Shown: in pieces, positions 6,317 to 7,156 of the stretch | Position numbering within the stretch: position 1 is the stretch's first letter | How the letters are laid out: every line of letters starts with the position of its first letter | NCBI GenBank assembly: GCA_946481195.1 | Contig: CAMLNG010000186.1 | Span: forward strand, 1 to 7,156 | Origin: an uncultured Chromatiaceae bacterium | GTDB taxonomy: Bacteria > Pseudomonadota > Gammaproteobacteria > Enterobacterales > Alteromonadaceae | Direction: 5' to 3' | Length of the DNA: 7,156 bases | Made by a program: the position numbers and the translations under genes | Notes under the pieces: model-generated | Told to the model about the DNA's origin: nothing | The model's input: only the letters and a program-made list of their open reading frames with translations | The model's database searches: none

Positions 6317-6376
6317 AAAAAATGTGCGGACTGGTCCGTGCAGTATGGTCAGCGCGGTTTGGGAAACGCGCTGACC
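6317..6376 (-). terminator. Probable yadH 3' terminator region (strong hairpin, displaced T tract)
   Basis: GGTCAGCGCG (6347-6356) and CGCGCTGACC (6367-6376) form a perfect 10-bp stem with a ten-base loop whose TTT and AAA can pair further. No T tract follows it directly on either strand. On the minus strand a second small hairpin (CGGAC/GTCCG, 6338-6327) comes next, and six T residues follow four bases later (6322-6317). The large stem starts 19 bp after the yadH stop. Termination is likely from position, but the arrangement is not canonical. Confidence 0.45.
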
Positions 6377-6395
6377 GATTTGCATCAGTCAAATC

Positions 6396-7156
6396 TTAGC
6401 TACGCAGCCCGGTGCCACGGCGGATCAACTGCATCGCCACAGCAAACAACAACACAATCAGGCCAATCAACACCGAGTAAGCCAGCGTCAGGCTGACATC
6501 GGAATGACCGAGAAAACCATAGCGGAACGCATTGACCATATACACAATCGGGTTCAGCGTCGACACGCCCTGCCAGAACTCCGGCAACAGGCTCAGGGAA
6601 TAAAACACCCCGCCTAAATAGGTCAGCGGCGTTAATACAAATGTCGGCACTATGCTGATGTCATCAAAAGTTTTGGCATACACCGCATTAATCAGGCCGC
6701 CCAGGGAAAACACCGCAGAAGTCAGTAACACTGTGCTGACAATGACCCACAAATGATGAATACGAATATCCACAAAAAACAGACTGAGCACAGTGACAAT
6801 CAGGCCAACCAACACACCACGCGCTACACCGCCGCCAACAAAACCCAGCACTATGATGTAATTTGGCACCGGCGCCACCAGCAGTTCTTCGACGTTGCGC
6901 TGAAACTTCGCACTGAAAAAACTCGATGCGACGTTGGCATAAGAGTTGGTGATCACTGACATCATAATGAGGCCGGGCACAATAAATTCCATGTAGCTAA
7001 AACCGTGGATTTGGCCAATCTGGCTGCCGATTAAATTGCCAAAAATAACAAAATACAGCGTCATCGTAATGGCCGGCGGCACCAGCGTTTGCACCCAGAT
7101 CCGCAGAAAACGGTTAGTTTCTTTGTTCAGAATGCTTTGCAGCGCAATCAGATATC
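6396..7156 (-). CDS. yadH: ABC-2 type transporter permease YadH, 5' end cut by the window edge
   Basis: The minus-strand frame is open from the right edge to the TAA at 6398-6396, showing 252 complete codons of a protein that is about 256 residues in E. coli, so only a handful of N-terminal residues are missing. The GTG at 7094 is an internal Val codon: conserved sequence (KETNRFLRIWVQTLVPP) runs on upstream of it. The fragment has six membrane segments at about residues 23-42, 55-75, 99-126, 135-160, 168-188 and 225-244. Strongly conserved YadH/ABC-2 stretches include IVPGLIMMSVITNSYANVAS (58-77), FQRNVEELLVAPVP (84-97), the FDDISIVPTFVLTPLTYLGG block (163-182) and NPIVYMVNAFRYGFLG (201-216). 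It is the membrane half of an export ABC transporter of unknown substrate. Its ATPase partner YadG normally sits directly upstream, which here means just beyond the right edge. Confidence 0.95.
   Translation of the reverse strand, partial: YLIALQSILNKETNRFLRIWVQTLVPPAITMTLYFVIFGNLIGSQIGQIHGFSYMEFIVPGLIMMSVITNSYANVASSFFSAKFQRNVEELLVAPVPNYIIVLGFVGGGVARGVLVGLIVTVLSLFFVDIRIHHLWVIVSTVLLTSAVFSLGGLINAVYAKTFDDISIVPTFVLTPLTYLGGVFYSLSLLPEFWQGVSTLNPIVYMVNAFRYGFLGHSDVSLTLAYSVLIGLIVLLFAVAMQLIRRGTGLRS

Noticed and set aside
6098..6496. A 132-residue plus-strand open frame spanning the panP start, the intergenic region and the yadH end.
   Set aside because: It is antisense to two well-supported genes, has low-complexity Thr/Ser/Gln sequence at its end, lacks a ribosome site and resembles no family.
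7092..7094. GTG as the start codon of yadH.
   Set aside because: The frame continues upstream with conserved YadH sequence (NRFLRIW before VQTLVPP) to the window edge, so this codon is an internal valine.

Overview
The window looks like ordinary chromosomal DNA from a marine or freshwater gammaproteobacterium of the Alteromonadales/Rheinheimera-Alishewanella kind. This is an inference. It rests on a YadH-type ABC-2 permease very close to the Enterobacteriaceae protein, a PpiC parvulin, an RhlE helicase, and above all a PLP-dependent decarboxylase of the PanP type, which occurs in Vibrio, Shewanella and related genera. Coding density is very high. I see no insertion sequence, integrase, tRNA, rRNA or CRISPR array, and no compositional break.

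Layout. Positions 1-204 (+) hold the 3' end of ppiC, followed 21 bp later by a GNAT acetyltransferase (226-747, +). This pair converges on an RhlE-type DEAD-box helicase (772-2058, -), and a strong, potentially bidirectional terminator hairpin (761-787) overlaps the helicase stop codon. The helicase diverges from a small GIY-YIG nuclease-family gene (2094-2462, +, TTG start) across only 35 bp, and a perfect extended -10 element for the helicase lies inside the GIY-YIG reading frame. An AEC-family permease (2528-3442, +, GTG start) follows. It meets an M28 zinc peptidase (3444-4454, -) tail to tail with one base between the stops. Upstream of the peptidase on the minus strand are a clear terminator (4501-4526), the panP decarboxylase (4555-6204, -), a 191-bp intergenic region, and an almost complete yadH permease gene (6396 to the right edge, -).

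Functionally these are mostly independent housekeeping genes: protein folding, N-acetylation, RNA remodelling, small-molecule export, periplasmic peptide hydrolysis, beta-alanine supply for pantothenate/CoA, and an ABC export permease whose ATPase (YadG) should lie just past the right edge. No multi-gene novel system is visible.

The part least explained by known features is the panP leader (6205-6316). Just after a plausible promoter it can form three consecutive short hairpins, the outer two displaying the same loop sequence (ACCGCAGA on the minus strand). That is the best candidate here for an undescribed regulatory element. The other points worth attention are regulatory signals folded into coding sequence (the terminator in the rhlE 3' end and the promoter inside the GIY-YIG gene) and three gene starts that a naive caller would get wrong or miss.
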